A stretch of DNA of 27,009 nt, taken from contig JBBIND010000059.1 of NCBI GenBank assembly GCA_037444075.1, positions 1 to 27,009 of the forward strand, given 5' to 3'. The notes beneath the pieces were generated by a model, which did no database searches, was not told where the DNA came from, and saw only the letters and a list, made by a program, of their open reading frames with translations. How positions within the stretch are numbered: position 1 is the first letter of the stretch; the number at the start of each line of letters is the position of its first letter. Of the stretch, positions 13,570 to 21,998 are shown piece by piece. Source of the DNA: JBBIND01 sp037444075 (GTDB taxonomy: Bacteria > Acidobacteriota > Terriglobia > Bryobacterales > Bryobacteraceae). The translations under genes were made by a program, and so were the position numbers.

Positions 13570-15747
13570 CTAACGCCGCTTCTTCAACGCCAGGACACCC
13601 AGCGGAGGCAATGTAAGAGCGAGGCTGTGTTCGCGGTGGTGCCGCGGCTCGGCGACCGCAGCTACCCAGCCCAGATTGCCCACGTTGCTGCCTCCGAAAT
13701 GCTCTGAATCCGTGTTGAGGATTTCCGCGTATTCGCCCTCCGCGGGCACGCCGACCCGGTAGTTGTGCCGGGGAACGGGCGTGAAGTTGCAGCAGAAGAG
13801 GATAAAATCTTCCGGGTCCGCGGCGCGCCGGATAAAGCTGATGACGGAACCTTCCATGTCATGGAAGTCCACCCACTCAAATCCGGCGTGGTTGTAATCC
13901 ACTTCATACAGAGCCGGTTCGGAGCGGTAAAGCCGGTTCAACTCCACCACCAGGTTCTGCAGTTTGCGGTGGTAGTCGTATTGCAGCAGTTCCCACCGCA
14001 CACGGGTTTCGCAGTTCCACTCTTCGTTCTGGCCTATCTCCGAACCCATGAACAGCAGCTTCTTGCCGGGGTGTCCGTACATATAGGCCAGGAACGCCCT
14101 GGCGTTGGCGAAGCGCTGCCATTCATCGCCCGGCATCTTATCCAGCAGAGAACGTTTGCCGTGCACCACTTCATCGTGGGAAACCGGCAGCACGAAATTC
14201 TCCGTGAACGCATACAGCAGGCTGAAGGTGATGTTCTGATGATGGTACTTGCGGAACACCGGGTCGCGGGAGAAATACTCCAACATGTCGTGCATCCACC
14301 CCATGTTCCACTTGAAGGTAAAGCCCAGTCCGTTCAGGTAGACAGGCCGGGAGACGCCGGCAAACGCGGTTGACTCCTCGGCAATCGTGATGGCGCCCGG
14401 CACCTTGTGGGCGTGCTCGTTGAACGTTCGCAGAAAACTGATCGCCTCCAGGTTTTCGTTGCCGCCGTAGACATTGGGCACCCACTCACCCGGCTCGCGG
14501 GAGTAATCCAGATACAACATGGAAGCCACGGCATCCACGCGCAGCCCGTCCACGTGGTATTTCTTCAGCCAGAAAAGCGCGTTGGACAGGAGGAAACTGC
14601 GCACTTCGTTGCGGCCGTAGTTGAAGATCAACGTGCCCCAGTCGCGGTGCTCGCCGAGCCGCGGATCCTCGTGCTCATACAGCGCCGTGCCGTCGAAGAA
14701 AGCCAGCCCGTGCGCGTCTTTGGGAAAGTGGCCGGGCACCCAGTCGATGATGACGCCGACGCCCGCCTGATGGCAGCGGTCGATCAGATACATGAAATCC
14801 TGAGGCGAGCCGAAGCGCGAAGTAGGCGCGAAAAAGCCCGTCACCTGGTAGCCCCAGGAACCGGAGAACGGATGCTCGGCGACGGGAAGAAACTCCACGT
14901 GTGTGTAACCCAGCCGCAGCACATATTCCACCAACACGTCGGCCAGTTCCCGATAGCTCAAAGCCTGGTTGTTCGGCCCGCGCAGCCAGGACCCCAGGTG
15001 GACCTCGTAGACCGAGAGAGGCTCCTTGAGCCAGTCCTTCTGCGCGCGCGAGTTCATCCACGCCTCATCGGACCATTCGTAGCCGTCGATGTCGCCCACT
15101 ACGGAGGCGGACTTGGGCGGCGTTTCCGTTGCGAAGGCAAACGGATCGGCCTTCATCTGCTGGTAGCCGCGGTGGCGCGAGCGTACCTGGTATTTGTAAG
15201 CCGCGCCCGGACCTACTCCCGGCAGGAAAATCTCCCAGACGCCGCCTTCCCTGCACCGCATGGGGTGGCGGCGGGTGTCCCAATCATTGAAATCTCCCGC
15301 CACCGAAACCGACTCGGCGTTAGGCGCCCAGACGGCGAAGCGTGTCCCGGAGACGCCTTCCGCTCGAACGGTGTGCGCTCCTAGCATGCGCCACGCCTCC
15401 AGGTGCGTGCCTTCGGCGTGGAGGTGAAGGTCGTAGTCTGTCAGCAGTGGGCGAAACCGGTAAGGATCTTCCTGCACCCTCACTTCCCCGTCCGGCAGGG
15501 TGAGCCGCAGACGGTACGCCCCCGGGTGCTGCGTCAGCACGGCGGCGAAAACCCCTTGAGGGTGTCTGCGCTCCATGGGCGCCGCGCCGCCCTCCACGAC
15601 AATCTCCGCCGCCTGCGCCTGAGGCAGGAACGCCGTCACTATCCAACTCTCAGCCCCCCGCGCCCCCTTCGCGGCGTGTGCCCCCAGCACTCTGAATGGA
15701 TCGCTCTGGCAGCCGTGCACCACTGCATCCATCTCTGCCATCGTCAT
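13570..15747 (-). CDS. glgB: 1,4-alpha-glucan branching enzyme
   Basis: GlgB transfers alpha-1,4 glucan chains to form alpha-1,6 branches in glycogen. The 725-residue product has an N-terminal carbohydrate-binding module (about 5-100) and a second one with RFAVWAPNAESVSVAGDFNDW (136-155), then the GH13 barrel. Catalytic motifs are DWVPGHFPKD (335-344), GLRVDAVASML with nucleophile D405, TIAEEST with the acid/base E at 457 or 458, and VSHDEVVHGK with H524 and D525. A C-terminal beta domain follows. The ATG at 15747 directly abuts the divergent adenosine deaminase start. No other glycogen genes are in the window. Confidence 0.96.
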   Translation of the reverse strand: MTMAEMDAVVHGCQSDPFRVLGAHAAKGARGAESWIVTAFLPQAQAAEIVVEGGAAPMERRHPQGVFAAVLTQHPGAYRLRLTLPDGEVRVQEDPYRFRPLLTDYDLHLHAEGTHLEAWRMLGAHTVRAEGVSGTRFAVWAPNAESVSVAGDFNDWDTRRHPMRCREGGVWEIFLPGVGPGAAYKYQVRSRHRGYQQMKADPFAFATETPPKSASVVGDIDGYEWSDEAWMNSRAQKDWLKEPLSVYEVHLGSWLRGPNNQALSYRELADVLVEYVLRLGYTHVEFLPVAEHPFSGSWGYQVTGFFAPTSRFGSPQDFMYLIDRCHQAGVGVIIDWVPGHFPKDAHGLAFFDGTALYEHEDPRLGEHRDWGTLIFNYGRNEVRSFLLSNALFWLKKYHVDGLRVDAVASMLYLDYSREPGEWVPNVYGGNENLEAISFLRTFNEHAHKVPGAITIAEESTAFAGVSRPVYLNGLGFTFKWNMGWMHDMLEYFSRDPVFRKYHHQNITFSLLYAFTENFVLPVSHDEVVHGKRSLLDKMPGDEWQRFANARAFLAYMYGHPGKKLLFMGSEIGQNEEWNCETRVRWELLQYDYHRKLQNLVVELNRLYRSEPALYEVDYNHAGFEWVDFHDMEGSVISFIRRAADPEDFILFCCNFTPVPRHNYRVGVPAEGEYAEILNTDSEHFGGSNVGNLGWVAAVAEPRHHREHSLALTLPPLGVLALKKRR

Positions 15748-15766
15748 GACCGCTATTATGGCAGGA

Positions 15767-16717
15767 ATGGATGGTTTCGCCCACGAATGGCCGAAGGCGG
15801 AGCTTCATCTCCACTTGGAAGGGTCGGTCGAACCTGCCACCTTGCTCGAACTGGGGGCTGGACGAGACCTGGAGGAAGTTCAGACCCGCCTGGAGTACCG
15901 GGATTTCGCTGGCTTTCTGGTGGCATTCAAGTGGGTTCTGGGATGGCTGCGCACGCCGGATGACTACGCGTTGGCGACGAGGCGGCTGCTCGAGCACCTG
16001 GCAGCGGAGAATGTACGCTACGCCGAAATCACGCTGTCGGCTGGAGCGCTTCTCTGGAAAGGCGTGCCCTTGGGGCCGGTGTACGATGCCGTGGTGCGGG
16101 AAGCGGCCAACTCGACCGTCGAAACGTGGTGGATTTTCGACGCCATACGGCACTTCGGAGCGGATCATGCCATGCAGGTAGCGCGGCTGGCCGCCGAACG
16201 AGCCGGCGATCGCGTGGTGGCCTTCGGCATCGGAGGAAATGAGCGCAGCGGTCCGGCGAAATTGTTCGGAGAAGTCTTCGCCTTCGCACGGCAACAGGGA
16301 TTGCAACTGACGGCGCACGCCGGCGAGGCTGACGGCGTGGAATCCGTGCGGGCGGCGCTGGACATCGGAGCACAACGCATCGGCCACGGTTGTGCCGCCG
16401 CGCGCGACGAGCAACTCCTGCAGCGCCTGGCGCGCGAAAAGATTCCGCTCGAGGTTTGCCTGTCCAGCAATCTCGCGACGGGAGTTGTTCCCGAACTAAG
16501 CGCTCATCCGTTGCGCGCTTTCTGTGAAGCCGGTGTTCCGGTGGTGTTGAGCACGGATGACCCGGCCCTTTTCCGCACAAATCTCTCCGCCGAGTACGCT
16601 CTGGCCGCCCGCGCCGCGGGCTTGGACCGCGCTCAGCTACGCGAGTTGGCTCTGAACAGCTTCCGATTCGCGTTTCGTTATTCTGGGGACTGGAGGGAGC
16701 TGGACTTTGGGAAGTGA
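15767..16717 (+). CDS. Adenosine deaminase family protein
   Basis: A cytosolic zinc-dependent amidohydrolase of the adenosine deaminase family, hydrolysing adenosine or a related aminopurine nucleoside. Numbered from the upstream ATG at 15746, it has HLHLEGS (H21, H23), HAGEADG with H191 and catalytic E194, GHG with H214, and STDDP with D271-D272 as zinc and substrate ligands. I start it at the ATG at 15767, because homologs usually have about eight residues before P-K-x-E-L-H-L-H; the ATGs at 15758 and 15746 are possible. Substrates other than adenosine, such as adenine or aminodeoxyfutalosine, cannot be excluded. Its stop overlaps the next gene by 11 bp. Confidence 0.88.
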   Translation: MDGFAHEWPKAELHLHLEGSVEPATLLELGAGRDLEEVQTRLEYRDFAGFLVAFKWVLGWLRTPDDYALATRRLLEHLAAENVRYAEITLSAGALLWKGVPLGPVYDAVVREAANSTVETWWIFDAIRHFGADHAMQVARLAAERAGDRVVAFGIGGNERSGPAKLFGEVFAFARQQGLQLTAHAGEADGVESVRAALDIGAQRIGHGCAAARDEQLLQRLAREKIPLEVCLSSNLATGVVPELSAHPLRAFCEAGVPVVLSTDDPALFRTNLSAEYALAARAAGLDRAQLRELALNSFRFAFRYSGDWRELDFGK

Positions 16718-17435
16718 ATCGGGACTGAAGGACCGGCTTGTGCTGGTCACCGGCGCTGCCCGGCGCATCGGCCGCGGCATTGCGCTCAAGCTGTTCAGCG
16801 AAGGCGCGCGCGTCCTGTTGCACTACCACACGTCCGAAGAAGATGCCCGGCGAACGTCGGATGACTGCGGCGGCGCCCCGCTGTTCCGGGCGAACCTCGA
16901 GAACGTCAGCGAGATTCAGGCTCTGTTCAGCGATATCGAAAGACGTTTCGGGCGCCTGGACGGACTGGTCAACAATGCGGCCCGGTTCACCGGGTTCGAT
17001 CCGTTGGACATCACGGAAGCCGACTGGGACTACGTCCACAACGTGAACCTGAAAGCGGTCTTTTTCTGCTGCCAGCAGGGAGCCCGCCTGATGCTGGCTT
17101 CCGGCGGTGGCCGCATCGTCAACCTCAGTTCTCTGGGAGGACTGCGCCCGTGGTCCAGACACGCTCACTACTGCGCCTCCAAAGCGGGCGCGATCATGCT
17201 GACACGAGCGCTCGCCAAGGCGTTTGCGCCGTCCATCTCCGTGAACTCGGTGGCTCCCGGTGTGATCGATTTAGGGAACCTCGATGAAGAGGCTCACAGC
17301 ATGATCCGCGCTACCCCGGCCGGGCGGGCCGGCACGGCGGAGGAAATCGCCGATGCCGTCGTATACTTTCTCAAGGCTCCGGCGTTCGTCACCGGGCAAC
17401 TGCTGGCCGTGGACGGCGCCTTGAGCCAGAGATAG
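16707..17435 (+). CDS. SDR oxidoreductase, pteridine-reductase-like
   Basis: A classical short-chain dehydrogenase of 242 residues. The cofactor motif is TGAARRIG (15-22), the TGx(A)RRIG form typical of pteridine reductases (PTR1/FolM) and of NADPH use. NNAA (89-92), S142 (NLSSLGG) and the Y155-x3-K159 pair (YCASK) complete the catalytic set. The C-terminus has PAFVTGQLLAVDGAL. It might reduce a dihydropterin, but SDR specificity is hard to read, so this is inference. The TTG start at 16707 has GGAGGGA about 8 nt upstream and overlaps the end of the adenosine deaminase gene by 11 bp, so translational coupling is likely. Confidence 0.85.
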   Translation: MGSESGLKDRLVLVTGAARRIGRGIALKLFSEGARVLLHYHTSEEDARRTSDDCGGAPLFRANLENVSEIQALFSDIERRFGRLDGLVNNAARFTGFDPLDITEADWDYVHNVNLKAVFFCCQQGARLMLASGGGRIVNLSSLGGLRPWSRHAHYCASKAGAIMLTRALAKAFAPSISVNSVAPGVIDLGNLDEEAHSMIRATPAGRAGTAEEIADAVVYFLKAPAFVTGQLLAVDGALSQR

Positions 17436-17457
17436 ACCCTCCTTTCCGTCCCTTCAC

Positions 17458-17613
17458 ATGCCGCGCGACGGGCGCGCCGAGTGGGTGGACGTGGTGCGCG
17501 GCAAATCAACCGGCGATCTTGTGCAGGTCACCGGGGCGCTTCAGCCGGGCGATTCCATCCTGAAGCGCGGCTCGGACGAAATCCGCCCCGGCACGGCGAT
17601 CGCCGCCCGTTAA
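17458..17613 (+). pseudogene. Orphan C-terminus of an RND efflux periplasmic adaptor (membrane fusion protein)
   Basis: A 51-residue frame from the ATG at 17458 reads AEWVDVVRGKSTGDLVQVTG, then LQPGDSILKRGSDEIRPGT. This is the membrane-proximal C-terminal domain that closes HlyD/AcrA-like adaptors of RND efflux systems. The signal peptide, hairpin and lipoyl domains are missing and no RND pump is adjacent. It sits 22 bp after the SDR stop, and its TAA overlaps the galK stop codon on the other strand (TTAA at 17610-17613). It is probably the surviving tail of a deleted efflux gene. Confidence 0.75.
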
Positions 17614-18689
17614 ACGCGTCCGGCGCCTGCGCCGGGGTGGCAGGGGTAGAAGTGCGGCGTCAGGCCAAAGCGCGCGGAGTAGGCTTCTGAGAGCGCGGAC
17701 CGGAACCGCGGCAACGCCTCCGGCTCGAGCAGGTTCACCGTGCAGCCGCCGAAGCCGCCGCCCGTCAGGCGCGCGCCATAAACGCCCGGCACCGTAAGGG
17801 CCGTGTCCACCAGGAAATCCAGTTCTTCGCAACTCACTTCGTAGTCACGCTGCAAGCTGCGGTGGCTTTCGATGAACAACCGTCCCATCGTTTCCAGATC
17901 ACCGCGGCGGCTGGCATCCACGAACTGCTCCACGCGCAGGTTCTCCGTCACTACGTGGCGAGCGCGCTTGAGAGGCAGACCCTCCAAGAGTCCAAAGTCA
18001 TCCGGCGAGGCCTCCCGCAGGCTGCTCACCTCGGGGCGCCGTGCACGGATGGCGGAGACAGCCTGCCCGCATTCGGCTACGCGCGTGCGGTACGCCGATT
18101 GGCCCAAGGCGTGCTTCACCATGGTGTTCACCGCCACCAGCGCGGCGTTCTCCGGCAAGCCGACGAAGATTGCCTCAAGGCTCCGGCAATCCAGCCGCAA
18201 AGCGGCGTGCTCGCGTGCAAACACCGAGATGAATTGATCCATGATGCCGCAGGGCAGCCCCACGAATCCCGTTTCCGCGCGGTGGCAGAGGCGCGCCAGA
18301 TCCAGCGGTTCCATGGGGCGGTCCGCCAGCAAGGCCAGCGCCGTGGCTACTTCGAGAGCAGCCGACGAACTCAGCCCCGCGCCTACGGGCACAGTGCTCC
18401 TGATGCGCAGGCGGGCAGGCGCCACCGTATAGCCTGCGCGGAGAAGCTCCCGGGCGACGCCGGCGATGTAGTCGCCCCAATCGGCAGCCGGCTCGGCGTC
18501 CGCCAGGGCGGCTATGTCCCAGCAACGCTCCTCGCCAAGGTCCTCCGAAAAGGCGCGCAGACAACCGTCGTCAGCGGCCTCTCTCGTGACGTGGCAGGCC
18601 AGGTCCAGGGCAATGGGAAGCACGAAGCCCAGGTTATAGTCCGTATGCTCGCCGATGAGGTTTACGCGCCCGGGCGCCCGGTACGTCAT
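17610..18689 (-). CDS. galK: Galactokinase
   Basis: GalK phosphorylates galactose with ATP in the first committed Leloir step. The 359-residue protein (from the ATG at 18689) carries the GHMP-kinase marks: the galactose-binding GRVNLIGEHTDYN near the N-terminus, the phosphate-binding PVGAGLSSSAALE loop, the catalytic PCGIMDQF and the terminal GARLTGGGFGGCTVNL. The ATG at 18689 overlaps the stop of the upstream small gene as ATGA, a typical coupling junction. A TTG at 18710, preceded by GGGGGAG, would add 7 residues and is also possible. The 3' end shares TTAA with the convergent adaptor remnant. It is the last gene of the propeller/symporter/small protein/galK unit. Confidence 0.93.
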   Translation of the reverse strand: MTYRAPGRVNLIGEHTDYNLGFVLPIALDLACHVTREAADDGCLRAFSEDLGEERCWDIAALADAEPAADWGDYIAGVARELLRAGYTVAPARLRIRSTVPVGAGLSSSAALEVATALALLADRPMEPLDLARLCHRAETGFVGLPCGIMDQFISVFAREHAALRLDCRSLEAIFVGLPENAALVAVNTMVKHALGQSAYRTRVAECGQAVSAIRARRPEVSSLREASPDDFGLLEGLPLKRARHVVTENLRVEQFVDASRRGDLETMGRLFIESHRSLQRDYEVSCEELDFLVDTALTVPGVYGARLTGGGFGGCTVNLLEPEALPRFRSALSEAYSARFGLTPHFYPCHPGAGAGRV

Positions 18690-18871
18690 CTCTTCCGCTT
18701 TGCCAGCCAAAGCAGGACTCCCCCGAAGACGACGAATGACATTCCGGTATAGAGGTTGACGTTGGTTTCAGTCAGCGGCGCCGGCATGCCTACCGGCACG
18801 GCTCCGGCGATGCACAAAAGCACGCCGACGATGATGAAGAAAACACCCGAAGGTATGCGCAGATCCCACAT
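18686..18871 (-). CDS. Small two-helix membrane protein
   Basis: The 61-residue product has two hydrophobic segments (about 9-28, PSGVFFIIVGVLLCIAGAVP, and 42-57, YTGMSFVVFGGVLLWL) with a short loop (APLTETNVNLY) between, and a basic end (AKRKR) that should face the cytosol. No named family is recognised, although the SGVFFIIVGVLL and NVNLYTGM blocks look conserved in acidobacteria next to sugar symporters. It begins 5 bp after the symporter stop and ends in an ATGA overlap with galK. It may be an accessory subunit of the symporter, but that is only inferred from position. Confidence 0.75.
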   Translation of the reverse strand: MWDLRIPSGVFFIIVGVLLCIAGAVPVGMPAPLTETNVNLYTGMSFVVFGGVLLWLAKRKR

Positions 18872-18876
18872 GGCAG

Positions 18877-20526
18877 CTACCAGAAGACCACGTTCAAGGC
18901 GATGCAAATCACGCCGGCGATGACCGAGAGCGGAGCCGGACGCATCAACCAGCGCACGCCAGGGTGCTTCGGAATCCCGGTCAGGCCGTACACCAGGCCG
19001 CGCAACTGCTCCGCGGGCCTGGGCCGCGTCATCAGGCTGACGACGACAGTAACCAGGAAACAAGCCGACCAGGCAAAGATGGCGATCCAGAAGTTCTGCG
19101 CCATGGTCGAAGGAAAGTGGTGCAGTTCCGCCAGCCAGCCCCCTTTATCCTCGGCCACGGTCAGCCCGTGGGTCAGCAGGGCTGCGCTCGTGCCAGCCAC
19201 CAGGCCGGAAAATGCGCCATGGCCGGTGGCTCGCTTCCAGAACATCCCGAGCACGAAAGTGGCGAACAGAGGCGCGTTCACTACGCCGAAGACCAACTGC
19301 AACAGGTCCATCAGGTTGTTGTAGAGGCGCGTCAGGTAAGCCGTGCCGATGGACAAGGCAATGCCGAAGATGGTGGTCAGCCGGCCGACCCAGAGGTAGT
19401 GCGAATCAGCGGCGCCGCGCCGGATGTAGCTCTGGTAGATGTCGTACGTCCAGACCGTGTTGAAGGCCGTGACGTTGCCCGCCATGCCGGACATGAAGGA
19501 CGCCATCAGCGCGGTCAGCCCCACGCCGAGCAAGCCCGTGGGATAGAACTGAGCCATGAGCGTGGTGACCGCCTGGTTGTAATCATAAGCGTTGCCCTTG
19601 GGCGGCAGGCTGTAGCCCACGTCCATGTTGGTCAGCGCCATGGCGGCGATGCCGGGGATGATCACGATGAACGGGATGAACATCTTCGGGAAAGCCGCCA
19701 TGATGGGCGTGAGCCGCGCGGACGCCATGGAATCGGCGGCCATGGCGCGTTGCACCACCAAGTAGTCCGTACACCAGTAGCCGAACGAGAGCACGAAACC
19801 GAGCCCGGCGACAAGCCCGAAGATCTCGACACCCATCGGGTTGGCGGACGCCTCGGAAAGATAGCGCCAGGAATGCGTCATCTGCGGCGAAAGGCGCGCC
19901 GTCATCCCGTCCCATCCGCCTGCTTTGTAAATGGAGAGAATGGCCAGCGGAGCAAAGCCCAGCACGATGAGGAAGAACTGGAGCACCTCGTTGTACATCG
20001 CGCTGGTCAGCCCGCCCAGCAGCGTGTACACCAGCACGATGGCAGCCGAGAGGACAATGGACGCCGTGAAGCTCCAGCCCAGCACAAGCTGGAAGAGCAG
20101 CCCGAGGGCGTACATCGAGATGCCCGAAGAGAAGATGGTCATGGCGGAGAATGAAATGGCGTTGAACCCGCGCGTCTTCTCGTCGAAGCGCAGCTTCAAA
20201 TACTCGGGAACGCTGCGCGCCCGGCTGCCGTAATAGAAGGGCATCATGAAGACGCCGACGAAGATCATCGCCGGGATGGCGCCCACCCAATAGAAGTGGG
20301 CCGTCATGATGCCGTACTTGGCGCCCGAGGCGCACATCCCTACCAGCTCCTGGGCGCCTAGGTTCGCGGCGATGAAGGCCAGGCTGGTGATCCACAGCGG
20401 AATGGACTTGTTGGAGGTGAGGAAGTCCGAACTGGTGGCTATCTTCTTCTTCAGGAACCAGCCAATCCCCAAAACGAAACCGAAGTAGAGCGCTAGTATC
20501 AGGTAATCAATAAAATGTAGCTGCAA
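18877..20526 (-). CDS. Sodium/solute symporter (SSS family)
   Basis: This inner-membrane sodium-driven symporter is of the SGLT/LeuT-fold SSS family, of about 550 residues with some 13-14 hydrophobic helices. It shows the opening HFIDYLILALYFGFVLGIGW helix, DFLTSNKSIPLW, the SRARSVPEYLKLRFDEKTR loop that is the family signature region, and SFMSGMAGNVTAFNTVW, which contains the sodium-site serines. Its substrate is probably a sugar, since galK follows and such symporters dominate sugar uptake in acidobacteria; this is inference. The start is probably the TTG at 20526, just before the first helix; 20568 would add 14 unrelated residues. Confidence 0.9.
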   Translation of the reverse strand: MQLHFIDYLILALYFGFVLGIGWFLKKKIATSSDFLTSNKSIPLWITSLAFIAANLGAQELVGMCASGAKYGIMTAHFYWVGAIPAMIFVGVFMMPFYYGSRARSVPEYLKLRFDEKTRGFNAISFSAMTIFSSGISMYALGLLFQLVLGWSFTASIVLSAAIVLVYTLLGGLTSAMYNEVLQFFLIVLGFAPLAILSIYKAGGWDGMTARLSPQMTHSWRYLSEASANPMGVEIFGLVAGLGFVLSFGYWCTDYLVVQRAMAADSMASARLTPIMAAFPKMFIPFIVIIPGIAAMALTNMDVGYSLPPKGNAYDYNQAVTTLMAQFYPTGLLGVGLTALMASFMSGMAGNVTAFNTVWTYDIYQSYIRRGAADSHYLWVGRLTTIFGIALSIGTAYLTRLYNNLMDLLQLVFGVVNAPLFATFVLGMFWKRATGHGAFSGLVAGTSAALLTHGLTVAEDKGGWLAELHHFPSTMAQNFWIAIFAWSACFLVTVVVSLMTRPRPAEQLRGLVYGLTGIPKHPGVRWLMRPAPLSVIAGVICIALNVVFW

Positions 20527-20589
20527 TGTGGCCTCTCCAGCCGACAATCCTGCATCGCTTTCACGCACCGGCGGCCGGCAACAATCGAC

Positions 20590-20720
20590 TGGAACTGCTG
20601 ACGGCGGCCTGCCCGGCGGTTAGCCGCTCTCCAGCCGATCATCCTTCGACTTCCCCACGCGCGGGCCCTCGGCGGCCACCGGTTGGAACTGCTGACCGCG
20701 GCCTGCCCGGCGGTTAGCCG
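20590..20720. repeat. 37 bp direct repeat pair in the symporter leader
   Basis: The sequence TGGAACTGCTGAC(G/C)GCGG followed by CCTGCCCGGCGGTTAGCCG occurs at 20590-20626 and 20684-20720, with one mismatch in 37 bp. The copies are 94 bp apart, so they fall in different frames and on no real coding sequence. Each is preceded by CGGCGGCC and contains CGGC-GGTTA-GCCG, a short stem. They sit in the spacer between the propeller gene and the symporter, upstream of the symporter start. Confidence 0.9.
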
Positions 20721-20746
20721 ATCAAAACGGTTGAGTCTAGCAGAAT

Positions 20747-21964
20747 TCAGGACCCAATGGTACTGATATCGATGACGTACATCTGCCGTCCGTTCCCGCC
20801 GTGCGGTGAGTCGATGACGACTTTGCGGCCATCCGGGCTGGAGCGCGGGTGCGTATCGCAGCGCCACTCCCCCGTGTATTCGGGCGGAGAGTGGAAACTG
20901 CCCAGTGGGACGCGCCTTCCGGTGGCCGCTTCGTACAGGTAGACGTGCTGAAGCCGCTGCTTGTCGGGGTAGGTGTCGTTGAGAATCCAGCGGTTGCCCG
21001 GCAGGTAGGTGCAGTGCCCGTTCACGGTCATCACGTCCGGTCCCACCACCTCCACCTTCTCGCTGCGGTCAAAGTAGAGGTAGAACTTCTCCTTGTGCGA
21101 GGGGTGCCAGGCCCAGGCCAGAACGGACCGTGCGTCGCGCCAGATGAAGTGAGAGGTCCTTCCGTAAGGGTCCAGCACGTAAGGGTCCCGGCCGTCGCGC
21201 GAGATGGTGAACATGCGCGTCGAAAAGCCCCTGCCTTCGGCCTTGCCGCGCCAGCGGTGCAGGAAGATGAAGCGCGCTCCGTCCGGCGAGACGAGCAGGT
21301 GGTTGAACCAGTGCTTGGCGCCGGTCCAATCCCCGGAAGTGTAGGGGATCTTGACGGCGTCGGCATAGGAGAAGAGCAGGGTTTGCTTCCCGGTGCGCAA
21401 ATCCATGCGCCAGAGGCCGGCGTTCGCAGGAGCGAGGGAATCGAAGTCAGGATCGGGCAGTCCCGCGTATCCGTAACCCGGGCGCATATCGTTCAGGCGC
21501 CGGAAATCGGTGGAGACCGCCCAGCGGGCATCGGGGCTCAGCGCGTAGACGGGCGCGGGCAGCGTCCTGCGCTTCCCTGTCTTCACGTCCAGGATGTGGG
21601 ACACGAAGCGGTCCGCCTGCCGGTCATTCCAGATAATCTCCGATTTGGAGCCTGGCAACCACTGCAACATGCAGCCCTGCTGCCAGTTCCAGGCGAGGCT
21701 AGTACCTAGTTCGATCCAACGATCACCGTCCTCGAGGTCCACCATGCCGACGCGGATCATGTCATCAGCGCGCGGGGAGCGGTGCTCGAACTCCACCTGC
21801 ATGCCGAGCACGTAGCGCCCCGTAGGATCGAATTGCAGCTTGTCGTAGTAGCCGAACCAGTGGTATTGAGGCCCGCGGGTGATCGCGCGCACGGGCGGCA
21901 ATGGGCTCGCCGCTGCCAGGGGCGCGGCGGCCAGCATCTGTAGAAACGTCCTGCGTGTCGTCAT
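20747..21964 (-). CDS. Tat-exported beta-propeller protein, oligogalacturonate-lyase-like fold
   Basis: The 405-residue product opens with a twin-arginine signal (TTRRTFLQMLAAAPLAAASP), so it folds in the cytosol and is exported. The rest is a repeated WD/PD40-type propeller: blades with LSPDARWAVSTDF, VSPDGARFIFLHRW and SSPDGRKVVIDSPHGGNG. The pattern FDPTGRYVLGMQ...WNDRQADRFVSHILD resembles oligogalacturonate-lyase-like and TolB-like propellers common in acidobacteria. The specific substrate cannot be given. It is the first gene of the unit with the symporter, small membrane protein and galK; the spacer to the symporter (20527-20746) carries the 37 bp repeats. ATG at 21964. Confidence 0.85.
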   Translation of the reverse strand: MTTRRTFLQMLAAAPLAAASPLPPVRAITRGPQYHWFGYYDKLQFDPTGRYVLGMQVEFEHRSPRADDMIRVGMVDLEDGDRWIELGTSLAWNWQQGCMLQWLPGSKSEIIWNDRQADRFVSHILDVKTGKRRTLPAPVYALSPDARWAVSTDFRRLNDMRPGYGYAGLPDPDFDSLAPANAGLWRMDLRTGKQTLLFSYADAVKIPYTSGDWTGAKHWFNHLLVSPDGARFIFLHRWRGKAEGRGFSTRMFTISRDGRDPYVLDPYGRTSHFIWRDARSVLAWAWHPSHKEKFYLYFDRSEKVEVVGPDVMTVNGHCTYLPGNRWILNDTYPDKQRLQHVYLYEAATGRRVPLGSFHSPPEYTGEWRCDTHPRSSPDGRKVVIDSPHGGNGRQMYVIDISTIGS

Positions 21965-21998
21965 GTATCCAACCGTCGATGAGACTGGAGCCCTGATG

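Noticed and set aside
14407..15384. Plus-strand 325-residue frame opposite glgB
   Set aside because: Antisense shadow of a complete GH13 enzyme.
16029..17168. Minus-strand 379-residue frame across adenosine deaminase and SDR
   Set aside because: It spans two overlapping plus-strand genes with full catalytic motifs and has Arg/Pro-rich low-information sequence.
18964..20154. Plus-strand 396-residue frame opposite the symporter
   Set aside because: Gln/His/Arg-rich antisense of a membrane protein; no signal or domain.
20499..20867. Minus-strand frame bridging propeller and symporter
   Set aside because: It runs through the 37 bp repeats in two different frames and into both genes; best seen as noncoding leader.
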